A stretch of DNA of 39,095 nucleotides. Origin: Alphaproteobacteria bacterium bin98. Lineage in GTDB: Bacteria; Pseudomonadota; Alphaproteobacteria; Bin98. The position numbers and the translations under genes are program-made. The notes under the pieces are model-generated. The model saw only the letters and a list, made by a program, of their open reading frames with translations, did not search any database and was not told the DNA's origin. This document shows positions 1-9,047 of the stretch, one piece after another (positions within the stretch are counted from its first letter, which is position 1; every line of letters begins with the position of its first letter). Location of the stretch: positions 1-39,095 of the forward strand of contig MPNG01000013.1 of NCBI GenBank assembly GCA_002238905.1, given 5' to 3'.

Positions 1-408
1 CAAAAATTCTGAAAACCGCAACAATTGTTCATCTACCACCTCACTTCTTCTGTGTTGCGCGTTGGCAAGAGGCCCGAGCAGGATTTCGTTCATTTTTCGT
101 ATATAAGGAAATTTATCCCCCAAAGTACGCGCAACTGTCTGATCGCAAACCACATCGAGCAAACTTTTCTGTAAAATCGTTTTGTGGCGACTCTGCACTT
201 CTTCCCAATCCTTAATTTCTTTGAGTATTTTTCTAAAAACTTCCAAATTAACACACAAATCATTACACTTAAAGCCGTCAAAATCATATTCAACCTGTAT
301 AGGTGGCAACACGCTATCGTCATCACTATCATGCAATATCTTCCGAACGCTCAAAACATCTGAAAAATTCAACTCCATGGACTGCCGCAAGCAATCCGCA
401 GTATTCAT
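1..408 (-). CDS. Hypothetical protein, 3' part, runs off the left edge
   Basis: An open frame of 136 codons starts at an ATG at 408 and is still open at base 1, so the C-terminus is missing. The frame is in fact open back to a stop at 481-483, so translation could enter from further upstream. The predicted peptide is mixed-charge and largely helical (for example EVFRKILKEIKDWEEVQSRH) with no domain I recognise. It most likely is the continuation of the secreted ORF at 429-668, joined by a -1 shift: reading EEDVRRF then switching to FTIKHGSCSLVRLNATEF gives one continuous chain. No Shine-Dalgarno sequence is visible before the ATG at 408, which supports a frameshifted single gene over an independent gene. 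Confidence 0.5.
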   Translation of the reverse strand, partial: MNTADCLRQSMELNFSDVLSVRKILHDSDDDSVLPPIQVEYDFDGFKCNDLCVNLEVFRKILKEIKDWEEVQSRHKTILQKSLLDVVCDQTVARTLGDKFPYIRKMNEILLGPLANAQHRRSEVVDEQLLRFSEFL

Positions 409-428
409 AAATTCAGTTGCGTTCAATC

Positions 429-668
429 TTACCAATGAGCATGATCCATGCTTAATTGTGAAAAACGTCTGACATCTTCTTCAAAATTATACGCAATAAA
501 AAAAGTCGCGCAGGATGCCAATCTCTCTATCCGAGTACTTATTTCACACTCCATTTGCACAAACTTATCCAGATTGTCCCTCAAATGATCACAGCGATTG
601 GGTAATGCGCTCTTTGCTTGGAACGCAAGAAGCGCACATATTATCATGATATTGTTGATTATTTTCAT
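429..668 (-). CDS. Small secreted hypothetical protein (N-terminal part of a probably frameshifted gene)
   Basis: The 79-codon ORF begins MKIINNIMIICALLAFQAKS, a typical Sec signal peptide (Lys N-region, hydrophobic core, A-K-S-A cleavage region). The mature part has three cysteines within about 35 residues and a helical region with FEEDVRRF near the end. The stop at 429 comes just after an A5 run (461-465 on the plus strand) and the downstream -1 frame stays open to the window edge, so the gene is probably a longer secreted protein broken by a small indel. There is no ribosome-binding site; an extended -10 element lies 7 nt before the ATG, so a leaderless mRNA is likely. Family unknown; it does not share the LLQTFCYGA signal of the array genes. 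Confidence 0.55.
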   Translation of the reverse strand: MKIINNIMIICALLAFQAKSALPNRCDHLRDNLDKFVQMECEISTRIERLASCATFFIAYNFEEDVRRFSQLSMDHAHW

Positions 669-674
669 AAATTG

Positions 675-680
675 AGTATA
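675..680 (-). promoter_or_regulatory. Extended -10 promoter element for the gene at 668
   Basis: On the minus strand the sequence reads TGGTATACT, an extended -10 (TGnTATACT). The ATG follows six bases later, so the expected transcription start coincides with the start codon. No convincing -35 was found at 16-18 bp. Inference from motif only. Confidence 0.3.
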
Positions 681-852
681 CCATACAAAATCACAACACT
701 ATACAGAAACAAAAACTTAAAGAGGACAACATCTTTCCCTCATTTTCATGTTAACCTTCCTTTACTATCTTCCAAAGAGATTCTAACGATTTCTTTCTCC
801 TATATCGATGATATTTGTCATTTTTCTGGAAAGAATAATAAACGCCAAGTGG

Positions 853-2856
853 CTATGGCAGAACTCGTATGCGCACACTTGCGCTTTGTCCTTTGGCATC
901 CTGAGCAGTTAAGGTATAAAAACCCTCTTTTAGAGGATTCCATACATACTGGCCTTCTTGTTCTTTCACCAAACCATAGCTTCCATTCACAAAAAAGGAT
1001 AGTTTCCCTTTCGCATTTCTAATCTGAATTGGCAGGCCTCCTTCTTCCTTTGTTTTTGCAAGAGAAATGCTAGAATCATTAAATGGGAACTCTATGGTAA
1101 TGTTCGCGTCTTTTTCCTCATGAGACAACACTTCTCGCATAATGCTGCCAGGCGATAGACGCCTTTCTTCGCAAAAGCTTTCAGCTGTTCTTGGCAAAAA
1201 GGAAAATATTTTTTCTACCAAAGGAAAAGCTACAGATCCTCCTGTTTCGTAGTTAAGACCTGCATTGTCTGGATATCCACACCAAACAGCAACGACAAAG
1301 CGCCCATCCACTCCTATACACCATGCGTCATTGTGCCCATAGGAAGTTCCCGTTTTTACAAAAAGCGATCGACCATCAGAAAGCCTGGTAACTTCTAACA
1401 TTTTCCAAAGCTCTTCCACAGATTCTGCGGATAACATGTGCGCTTTGCTTCCTTTGGTCATATCGTGTGTGTAAAAAACGGGATACGACCAACCATTATT
1501 AACAAACACTCCATAAAGTATGGCCAATGATTCCAAATTTGTAGCGCATCCTCCAAGCGCAATGCTAAGATTTGCTTCTCCGGGAAAAGAAAAGAGAGCG
1601 CCGGAACTCTTGATGTTATCAACAAAATTACACACCCCTACTTTTTGCATCAAGTGCACAACGGGCGTATTGAGAGAAAGACGCAACGCATCTTCAGCAG
1701 ATAGCCAGTTTCTTAATTTTTTATCAAAATTATGAGGGCAATAAGATCCGTAGCTTCGCTTAATATCCAACATAAGAGTATCTCTTGCAATCAACCCCCT
1801 ATCCATCGCCATACCATATACAAAAGGCTTGAGCGTTGATCCAGGAGAGCGCATAGCCGTCACAAAATCAAATTGGCCTTTTTTATAAGTATCCCAAAAA
1901 TTGTCTGACCCCACATACGCCACCACCTGATGCAAGAGATGGTCAATCACAATGACTGCCTTATTAAAAGGAGTTTTGTGTTGCAAAACTTTTTCAACCT
2001 GGTGTTGAATATCAGGACACAAGTAGGTTTTTTGAGAACCACTTTGGCCCATTTTTTTTAATCTCATACTAATGTGTGGCACGTATTTTGGTATAGGGTA
2101 AAGGGTTTTGGGTACCGCAATACCTCTGCACTCACAAGCTTCTTTTGCAGATATAATCCAGAGACTTTCTAATTTATTAAGCATACGGTTTCGTTCATGA
2201 AGAGCCTGTGCGTAATGGCATTGGGGGCGTATAGCCGCTGGCATGCGAGGAAGCGCCAGCAAAAGAGCAATTTCATCTCCACACAAAACATCCGCATCGT
2301 GGTTAAAGTATGCAAAACTGGCCGCACGTACACCCTCAATGTTTCCTCCGTAAGGCGCCCTTAAAAGATAAAGAGATAAGATTTCCTGTTTAGAGTATAT
2401 GCGCTCTAAGTGCCAGGCGTAAAAACACTCCTTCACCTTGTTTAAAAATGTTTTCGTGTGTGGATACAAAAGGCGCGCGGTTTGCATGGTAATGGTGGAT
2501 GCACCTGAAACAATTTTCCCCTTATCAAACCACTGTATAAAGGCCCGCATTAACGCAAAAACATCCACTCCTTTATGTGAGAAAAAACGTTTATCTTCTA
2601 TTAAAACCAATGCTTTGACAAAACGCTTATCTATCTGTTTAAGATCACCATACAACGTGCGCATGGTACGATTAAACGAGAGTGTTTGGTGTAAAACACC
2701 CCCATATTTATCCAATACAAGAAGCGTGGGATCGTCCTGCGGAGCGGGCACAGACATACTCCAAACAATAAACAAAGCGCGCACACATTCCCAAACACAC
2801 AACGCTTTTAAAGCGCAGCAAAACAATCTACTTTTAGGGACCATTCTTCCACACAC
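853..2856 (-). CDS. pbpC: Penicillin-binding protein 1C (bifunctional peptidoglycan glycosyltransferase/transpeptidase)
   Basis: Class A penicillin-binding protein of the PbpC type, anchored in the inner membrane and acting on peptidoglycan in the periplasm. Visible in order: N-terminal hydrophobic segment (residues about 12-34); GT51 glycosyltransferase with the catalytic-Glu motif EDKRFFSHKG (Glu87) and GASTITMQTARLL; transpeptidase with SPGSTLKP (Ser340), SLN and KTGTSYG (about 500); and a C-terminal beta domain (about 590-667) as in the BiPBP_C family. At 667 residues it is shorter than E. coli PbpC (about 770). The chosen start is GTG at 2856; an ATG four codons later (2844) is equally possible. 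It lies 15 nt behind the alpha-2-macroglobulin gene, the classical yfhM-pbpC pairing, so the two are almost surely cotranscribed. PbpC is thought to repair wall damage when the macroglobulin traps an attacking protease. Confidence 0.95.
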   Translation of the reverse strand: MCGRMVPKSRLFCCALKALCVWECVRALFIVWSMSVPAPQDDPTLLVLDKYGGVLHQTLSFNRTMRTLYGDLKQIDKRFVKALVLIEDKRFFSHKGVDVFALMRAFIQWFDKGKIVSGASTITMQTARLLYPHTKTFLNKVKECFYAWHLERIYSKQEILSLYLLRAPYGGNIEGVRAASFAYFNHDADVLCGDEIALLLALPRMPAAIRPQCHYAQALHERNRMLNKLESLWIISAKEACECRGIAVPKTLYPIPKYVPHISMRLKKMGQSGSQKTYLCPDIQHQVEKVLQHKTPFNKAVIVIDHLLHQVVAYVGSDNFWDTYKKGQFDFVTAMRSPGSTLKPFVYGMAMDRGLIARDTLMLDIKRSYGSYCPHNFDKKLRNWLSAEDALRLSLNTPVVHLMQKVGVCNFVDNIKSSGALFSFPGEANLSIALGGCATNLESLAILYGVFVNNGWSYPVFYTHDMTKGSKAHMLSAESVEELWKMLEVTRLSDGRSLFVKTGTSYGHNDAWCIGVDGRFVVAVWCGYPDNAGLNYETGGSVAFPLVEKIFSFLPRTAESFCEERRLSPGSIMREVLSHEEKDANITIEFPFNDSSISLAKTKEEGGLPIQIRNAKGKLSFFVNGSYGLVKEQEGQYVWNPLKEGFYTLTAQDAKGQSASVRIRVLP

Positions 2857-2920
2857 ACCTTATATCCAGAGTTATGCAGGTTCAGGAGTCTTCACACACA
2901 CCTTATATCCACCAGAGTTG
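2846..2920. repeat. Short direct duplication across the A2M/pbpC junction
   Basis: Two imperfect copies of a block of about 28-31 bp, CTTC(C)ACACACACCTTATATCC(ACC)AGAGTT, lie at 2846-2873 and 2890-2920. One copy codes the last residues of the macroglobulin (GGYKVCVKTP), the other spans its stop codon and the start of pbpC. Confidence 0.75.
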
Positions 2921-5900
2921 AGTAAGTGCTGAGGTTCATACCTTGAGTAAGAAAAAGCTCCTGGAGCATAAAATTCTCCCTCCCGCGTAACTACCACAAA
3001 ATACCAATATCCAGGCTTAGTGTAGCAAAACTGCGATAGAGCTTCTGGCGTTTTTTCAAATGTTTCAATGTTGTAGTAGAGGTGTGCGCCTACCGCATAC
3101 TTGGTGTTTTTTGCCAGTTTATGTGTATCGCCTGTAATTTGTTGAAAACAGCCTGGCAAATAGTCTATAGTTGCCCTCTGGAGCCCATCTGTGCCAAAAC
3201 TATGCTCTACATACACACAAAGCCTCTCTCCTTTCATGAGGTGTTCAGGATCTCTAACGTTGCCATCTAGATCAAAAAATTTGTGATTCAATTTTTGAAC
3301 AAAGGATTTTTCTTCTTTTATAACACCTAAAAATCGGTTTTGTGCTCCAATTTTAGACATCACTTCTTGAGGAGATCCTTCATGTTTGGTGGGAACAACT
3401 CCCGGCTTGCCTAAAATGTTTTGAAGTTCCAAAAGGGAAGATTTTGCAAAAAGCGAAATATAAGAAGCATGACTCTGCGCTTCACGAAGAATATCTAACA
3501 TCTCACTCATCTTTTCAGTTTCTTTTACATCATCCATCAACCTAATAATAATGGCGAGATCACCAACAAAGCTTCGCTTGTCCGTATTCGTCATAGCATA
3601 ATCAGCATCCAGTGGCAGAAATTTGTAGAAAAGATCAAAACCACCATTTTTAAGATTTTGGCACAACACATATGTTTTTTTCCACCAGTGCGCAGCACGA
3701 TCCGCAAAGCCATATTTAGCAAAAGCCGAAGCGATATACGCAAAAACTAAAGGATCTTGCCCCAGCAATTCTTCGTCTTGCGTAAAGTACCGCAAATGGC
3801 TCAAACCACCTGCACCAATACTAGCGCACGTGTAAATAAAAATCGCATCAGAAAGATTCGCACTTTTATTACTGTTGGCGCGTTTTTGCTGCATGGCCTG
3901 CGACCAATCTTTCATGCTAGACAGTACAGATTTTATGGATTCTGTGGGTGCATATTTACTCTGAACATACAAAAACTCCAAAGCTTGTACTGTCATATCG
4001 CTTATGCGAAAAGCACCACTCTTTCTGCTATCAGCATATGTTTTACAAAAAGAAAAAATACTCTCTAAAATATCATCTGTATCTTGTCCTTGAGCTCGTG
4101 CTACATGGTACTGCATTATCCAATACTCTAATGGAGAAAGCATAAGGCGCTCTGAGTCCTGGTATGGGTCATAAGATATTGCTTTTGATGCCATGAGAGC
4201 AATGATATCTGGTGGCAAGAAAATATCTTCTTGCCCCTCCCACACAGTGATATGCTCGGCATTTAGCAAGCGCTTATCCTCTATTTTTCCCTTCCATGGA
4301 ATAAGTGTAGACTGTACGCATTTGACTTCTCTGACACAAAGGGGTTTTGTGTGTACTTTTTCATAAGATGAGCATCCATGCAACGCTTTAATCGTTAACT
4401 TCATCACATCGTTGCACAGTTTTCTGGTATCCACGCGCACAAGAATTTTCAAAGATTCTCCTGGCTTAATGGTCGCTTTTCTCTCTTCTTTAGCAAAAAT
4501 ACCCTCTTCTGTCTCTAACACAATATGGCAAGAAACTTCCTCGTCCAAAGCGTTAGTCAACTGAACATAGCCTTCGCCATTATCTCCTACTGCAATCATG
4601 GTGGGAAAACCCCATCTAACTTCTAAGGGCTCACGCACTTCTATTTTTTCTTCAGCGCGACCAAAGCGCTTATCAGACCACACAAGCGATCGAATCGAAA
4701 GAGCGCCTGACACATGCGATGGAACAACAAAAGGCATCACCAATTTTCCTTGCGCATCAGCCTCTAACACACCGCTGTAAAGCGTTTGAGGCCTCTCTTG
4801 TGATGACAGTGTGAATTTACGACCATAGCGATCATAATAATTAGAGCCACCTCCCTGGCGCATAGGAACTGGCTTGAATCCAGGGGCAAAAATAACCCCT
4901 TGGTAGCTATCGGATATTTTATAGAAAAATCCTGCCTTCTCTGCCAAATCCGCGATGACATCTGGTGGCGTATGGTTGGTAATACTCAATACAGCATCAC
5001 TCACAACAAAAACTTGAGCGTAAACTTTTTCTCCAGGACGGCATTGTGTAGAAATTGTCGCCTCTATTAGATCACCTGCAGAAGCGACTTTTGGCAACGT
5101 AATCTGAGCGGGGATAACAAAGTCATCGTTTGCCATAAACAATCTCTTAACACCCAGATATACCAGAGGGTGAGGAACACTATCCCATGTGTACTCTGAG
5201 CATTCATTTTCCACAACAGAAAATGGACGCGCCAAGCGGGAAAAGACAAATCCACCACGCAAACCCAAATCCTGATTTAAAGAAGATTGATGAGTAAAGT
5301 CAGTTTTTTTATCAACATGTTCAGAGCATAAATGATGCACCTTCTCACCCAACATTAAAAGGTGCATAAAGCCTTTTTCTGGCACTCCAGTCTTCACCAC
5401 AAAAGCATCGCATCTCTCATATATTTTTTTATCCAAAGAAAGGTCAAGAAGAAATCTTGGCTCCGATAGATCTGCTTTTTTAACCTTCAAAATTGTTTTA
5501 ACGCCATCGGAGGTTGTCAGTACAATACGAGTGATTTGTTTATCATAAACATCAGGAAACACCTTGTTCGCTGGTTCGTTATTATTAACATCAATATCTC
5601 CTTCATATAAAATGTTTTCTGATAAAATATACTTATGAACCCATCCCTCTATGTTGTTTTTTATCCACGAATATCTTCCCGATGTTCCGTAGCACACGTA
5701 ATGCACTTTGCCTGAAAACATCTCTTTATCTTTATTAATAATGGCGCAATCCAAAGCAAATCCATAAGACAACATGCGGCAACGCGCCGCTACCGCTTTC
5801 GATGCTACCCACAGATCCTGACTGCTTTTTCCAAAAGTGGTTTGTGCTGCGGAAATGCTATACTCCATTTCAAGAAAAGCTGCACCAAACAAATCAGATA

Positions 5901-7929
5901 AATCTAATTTTATCGCACCTTTTCCAGAATCATCAACATCCAAACCTTTAGTGTGGTGGAATGCTTGATGCAAACCTCCAACAACAAACCCTTCCCACTT
6001 GCCAGACAAGCGAAGCGGCTTCGCTTTAACCTCCATAAACACGTAACCAGAAGTTGGAAAACCATGCATATCTTCGAGATCAAGGGATATTATAGCTTGT
6101 TGATTAGGCTGGCTATCAACTTTAAGCTTTAAAGAGTGCTCAGGAATGCTGTAATAATCCACCGCAACCGTTGTGCAGGCAACATCAGGGCCTTGAGGGT
6201 CTGTTTTGACACACACTTCCCAAGCACCTTGGGGCATATGTTTACTTAAAGGAAAGGAAGCTGATCGCATGCCCGCAATACCGCGCGGAATAAGAATGGT
6301 TTTTGTTAAAATATCCTCATGACTGTCCAAAGGTCGACGCAAAATAAAGGTCACTGGCATGTCATCTTTCGCTTGAAAATGAACATCTCGAATCATAGCG
6401 GAAACATAAATGGTTTCTCCAGGAGCATAAATGCCTTTATCAGTATAAAGGCTTATGGGGGTAGGTATCTTTTTGATTGCCTCTCCCTCAGGATGCAAAT
6501 CTTCATTTGTATTAAACCAAATAAAATTCACATCATGTGAAAGATCTGCCTGCGCGCGTATAAAATGTGGCTCCATACCACTCACACCAAGAAGCATTTC
6601 TTGGGGCACAAATACCATGCCATTTTTATCAGTTACGCCAGAAAAAAGCTCCTGCTCTGATCGAGCAAACACTGTAACACTAACATTTTCTTTGGGCGCA
6701 CCACTTTCAAATCCATGCACCAACACAGTTAATCCATCTGGACCTTGGATACGCGTAATGCAAAGATCAGTCAAAATAAACGATTTTTGCTCTGGATGAC
6801 GGGCACCAGTTTCAAATATTTCTAATACATAAAAACCACAATCCAAAGGTTTATCAAGCATGTTTCTCAGATAAACTCCTCCGAATTTCAACCTATTGGC
6901 ATCACCACTCAGGTCAACAACCCCTTCCCATAAAGGTGTGGGCAATGTAAAAAATCGTGGATGATAAGCATCTATTTTCTTAAAAAAAGAATTCCATTTA
7001 GTGTGCGATATCTTGTACAGTTTACAGACAGCCTCTCCCTCATTCTTGGCCATAACGGGAAATATTTGCTTGCCTGATTGTGGAATAATATACCCGTGCC
7101 GACCACGCGCAGCCATTTTTACCTCTGAACTCAGATCGTTTAAAAAAACTGATAGGGTAACATCACCAACGGTCTCTTGATGGTGTTGGCTTTTAATGCC
7201 AGATTTAATAGTGATTTTAAGATCGGATTTTTCTGCATCCAAAGGAAAGTTATCCACCTTGACAGCAAATCCGTTCTCCACAGATATGCGCGCTTCTGGA
7301 ATACCTTCTACAACAATCTTATTAGCAACACTAGCTTTCTCAATATCATGAGAGAAGAGCAAAGTGACCTCACCATTTTTTGAGTATACATCAAACACCA
7401 TAAACTCATCTGGGTATCGAGCAACTTTGTCTCGAGCGTATCGCGTGTAGATAATTTTTTCGGCTTCTGTCAGAGGTGTGTGTTGACATTTTTCTAACAA
7501 TTGTACTAATGTTTGCTCATCCTGTGTCAGTGTTTGTTTTTTGAGAAAAGCCAAAATGTCTGAAATTTGTTCTCGCTCATCTTTGTCTATAATCTCTAGT
7601 TTCACGCAAAGCACACCAAGGTATAATAGCGCGGAAGAAGTGTCAAGGGACCCCTGCACCATCACACTCCACAAATCTTTTCGCAACTGTTCCAGTTTGT
7701 CTACTCTGACGCTATTAGTCCTTCCTCCGCTTGCAAAAATGCTCATAAAAGAGTTTCTCAAGGATACTTTTTTTCGAACAATCCCTCTCAACGAAAGAAG
7801 CGATTTATTTGCTACCCTGTCTTGCAGTCCCAACACTTTAATTTCTTGACGTCGCGCATCCTGAATACGCTTCTCCAGACCACCTGCTCCCAACAAAAGA
7901 ATAGGCATCATTACAAAAATCCATCTCAT
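2872..7929 (-). CDS. Bacterial alpha-2-macroglobulin, thioester-less
   Basis: Large secreted protein (1685 residues) of the bacterial alpha-2-macroglobulin family, periplasmic protease traps acquired by many Gram-negatives. An N-terminal signal (MRWIFVMMPILLLGAGG) is followed by multiple MG beta domains; the MG2 hallmark GIYAPGETIYVSAMIRD lies near residue 500, and the A2M central domain near 1020-1120 (VWSDKRFGRAEEKIEV, PLEVRWGFP). The alpha/alpha toroid (TED) follows from about 1240. Where thioester-bearing homologues have YPYGCxEQ, this protein reads YDPYQDSERL, so the Cys and Gln are gone and covalent trapping is not expected. The signal also lacks a lipobox Cys, so it is probably soluble rather than a YfhM-type lipoprotein. 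It is upstream of pbpC in the same direction. Family assignment is firm; the exact mechanism is inferred. Confidence 0.9.
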   Translation of the reverse strand: MRWIFVMMPILLLGAGGLEKRIQDARRQEIKVLGLQDRVANKSLLSLRGIVRKKVSLRNSFMSIFASGGRTNSVRVDKLEQLRKDLWSVMVQGSLDTSSALLYLGVLCVKLEIIDKDEREQISDILAFLKKQTLTQDEQTLVQLLEKCQHTPLTEAEKIIYTRYARDKVARYPDEFMVFDVYSKNGEVTLLFSHDIEKASVANKIVVEGIPEARISVENGFAVKVDNFPLDAEKSDLKITIKSGIKSQHHQETVGDVTLSVFLNDLSSEVKMAARGRHGYIIPQSGKQIFPVMAKNEGEAVCKLYKISHTKWNSFFKKIDAYHPRFFTLPTPLWEGVVDLSGDANRLKFGGVYLRNMLDKPLDCGFYVLEIFETGARHPEQKSFILTDLCITRIQGPDGLTVLVHGFESGAPKENVSVTVFARSEQELFSGVTDKNGMVFVPQEMLLGVSGMEPHFIRAQADLSHDVNFIWFNTNEDLHPEGEAIKKIPTPISLYTDKGIYAPGETIYVSAMIRDVHFQAKDDMPVTFILRRPLDSHEDILTKTILIPRGIAGMRSASFPLSKHMPQGAWEVCVKTDPQGPDVACTTVAVDYYSIPEHSLKLKVDSQPNQQAIISLDLEDMHGFPTSGYVFMEVKAKPLRLSGKWEGFVVGGLHQAFHHTKGLDVDDSGKGAIKLDLSDLFGAAFLEMEYSISAAQTTFGKSSQDLWVASKAVAARCRMLSYGFALDCAIINKDKEMFSGKVHYVCYGTSGRYSWIKNNIEGWVHKYILSENILYEGDIDVNNNEPANKVFPDVYDKQITRIVLTTSDGVKTILKVKKADLSEPRFLLDLSLDKKIYERCDAFVVKTGVPEKGFMHLLMLGEKVHHLCSEHVDKKTDFTHQSSLNQDLGLRGGFVFSRLARPFSVVENECSEYTWDSVPHPLVYLGVKRLFMANDDFVIPAQITLPKVASAGDLIEATISTQCRPGEKVYAQVFVVSDAVLSITNHTPPDVIADLAEKAGFFYKISDSYQGVIFAPGFKPVPMRQGGGSNYYDRYGRKFTLSSQERPQTLYSGVLEADAQGKLVMPFVVPSHVSGALSIRSLVWSDKRFGRAEEKIEVREPLEVRWGFPTMIAVGDNGEGYVQLTNALDEEVSCHIVLETEEGIFAKEERKATIKPGESLKILVRVDTRKLCNDVMKLTIKALHGCSSYEKVHTKPLCVREVKCVQSTLIPWKGKIEDKRLLNAEHITVWEGQEDIFLPPDIIALMASKAISYDPYQDSERLMLSPLEYWIMQYHVARAQGQDTDDILESIFSFCKTYADSRKSGAFRISDMTVQALEFLYVQSKYAPTESIKSVLSSMKDWSQAMQQKRANSNKSANLSDAIFIYTCASIGAGGLSHLRYFTQDEELLGQDPLVFAYIASAFAKYGFADRAAHWWKKTYVLCQNLKNGGFDLFYKFLPLDADYAMTNTDKRSFVGDLAIIIRLMDDVKETEKMSEMLDILREAQSHASYISLFAKSSLLELQNILGKPGVVPTKHEGSPQEVMSKIGAQNRFLGVIKEEKSFVQKLNHKFFDLDGNVRDPEHLMKGERLCVYVEHSFGTDGLQRATIDYLPGCFQQITGDTHKLAKNTKYAVGAHLYYNIETFEKTPEALSQFCYTKPGYWYFVVVTREGEFYAPGAFSYSRYEPQHLLNSGGYKVCVKTPEPA

Positions 7930-8045
7930 ACGGAATTATATCACAAATCAGTTATGAAAAATCCTATGCAAAATCCTATACAAAACCTACAAAATATGTC
8001 TTTATTACAAAAAAAATGATAATCTCAGATTAAGAGGGGTGCATC
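7930..8045. promoter_or_regulatory. Divergent promoter region between the macroglobulin gene and gap
   Basis: This 116-bp AT-rich spacer must hold both promoters. For gap, TGATAAT at 8017-8023 is a good -10 candidate and AAGAGGGG at 8032-8039 is a strong ribosome-binding site six bases before the ATG. The -35 is not clear. A tandem repeat of 12-bp units (AAAATCCTATGC, AAAATCCTATAC, then partial AAAACCTAC) occupies 7958-7990. Confidence 0.4.
7958..7990. repeat. 12-bp tandem repeat upstream of gap
   Basis: Two 12-bp units, AAAATCCTATGC and AAAATCCTATAC, followed by a partial third (AAAACCTAC). It lies between the two divergent start codons. Could be an operator or simple slippage; no regulator is known. 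Confidence 0.6.
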
Positions 8046-9047
8046 ATGGTAAGAGTATCGATTAATGGATTTGGAAGAATTGGCAGACTTGTGCTGCGAG
8101 CACATCTGGAGCGACCTTCAGATCGATTTGAAGTCATCGCCATCAACGATCTTATGCCCATTGATCAAGCCGCCCACCTTTTAAAATATGACTCTGTGCA
8201 TGGGTCGCTACGCGATGTGCGGCACACAGAAACCCATCTCATTGTTGGCAACAAAAAAATACAATACCTTCAGGAACGTGACCCAAAAAATCTCAACTGG
8301 ACTTCCTTAGGTGTATCCATTGTTGCGGAGTGTACAGGCATCTTTAATTCCAAAGAAAAGGCATCTGTTCATATTGATCAAGGCGCGGATTATGTGCTCA
8401 TTTCTGCCCCCGCACCCGATGCAGATCAAATGATCGTTTACGGCATTAATCACACCAGTATTGATAAAAGTCATCAGGTTTTTTCTAACGCATCTTGCAC
8501 CACAAACGCTATAGCGCCTATCATTTCTGTTCTGCATAACGCTTTGGGTATTGAGAGTGCGTTTATGACCACAATTCATGCTTTTACAGCAGATCAAAAA
8601 CTTGTGGATGCACCCCACAAAGATTTGAGACGAGCGCGAGCTGCCTCTGAATCCATTATTCCAACTTCTACAGGAGCAGCACGCTCTATTGGTGTTATTT
8701 TTCCAGATTTAAAAGGACGCATTGATGGCGTTTCTGTGCGCATACCAACAGCAGATGTTTCTTTTATTGATTTATCCTTAAACGTTCGCACAGAGTGCTC
8801 TGCGGAATCGGTTAACACACTTCTTGAGCAAGCATCACTTTCAGATATGAAAAGTATTATACGGGTGTGCCAAGAACCACTCGTTTCCAAAGATTTTGTT
8901 CACGCCCCAGAAAGTGTAGTGGTTGATGGGCTCATGACGCAAACAGTCACACCTCATCTTTTAAAGGTTTTTGCTTGGTATGACAATGAATGGGGCTTTT
9001 CTAATCGTATGTGTGATGTGTTAAGCTATCTTCAGAGTCGATTATGA
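8046..9047 (+). CDS. gap: Type I glyceraldehyde-3-phosphate dehydrogenase
   Basis: Cytosolic glycolytic/gluconeogenic enzyme that converts glyceraldehyde-3-phosphate, NAD+ and phosphate into 1,3-bisphosphoglycerate. Length 333 residues is normal. Seen: Rossmann motif NGFGRIGR (7-14); an Asp after the second strand (AINDL), typical of NAD preference; catalytic Cys151 in SNASCTTN and His178 in TIHAFTADQ; and the C-terminal WYDNEWGFSNRM. The ATG at 8046 has a strong Shine-Dalgarno (AAGAGGGG). It is the first gene of an operon whose next gene, gpsA, overlaps it by four bases. The usual partner pgk is not here; the gap-gpsA pairing puts two triose-phosphate-branch enzymes under one control, feeding glycerol-3-phosphate to phospholipid synthesis. 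Confidence 0.97.
   Translation: MVRVSINGFGRIGRLVLRAHLERPSDRFEVIAINDLMPIDQAAHLLKYDSVHGSLRDVRHTETHLIVGNKKIQYLQERDPKNLNWTSLGVSIVAECTGIFNSKEKASVHIDQGADYVLISAPAPDADQMIVYGINHTSIDKSHQVFSNASCTTNAIAPIISVLHNALGIESAFMTTIHAFTADQKLVDAPHKDLRRARAASESIIPTSTGAARSIGVIFPDLKGRIDGVSVRIPTADVSFIDLSLNVRTECSAESVNTLLEQASLSDMKSIIRVCQEPLVSKDFVHAPESVVVDGLMTQTVTPHLLKVFAWYDNEWGFSNRMCDVLSYLQSRL

Noticed and set aside
717-749. A 10-codon ORF MKMRERCCPL with an excellent AGGAAGG site five bases before its ATG, between pbpC and the gene at 668.
   Set aside because: Too short to support as a gene; no attenuator or conserved context seen, though it could be a leader peptide.
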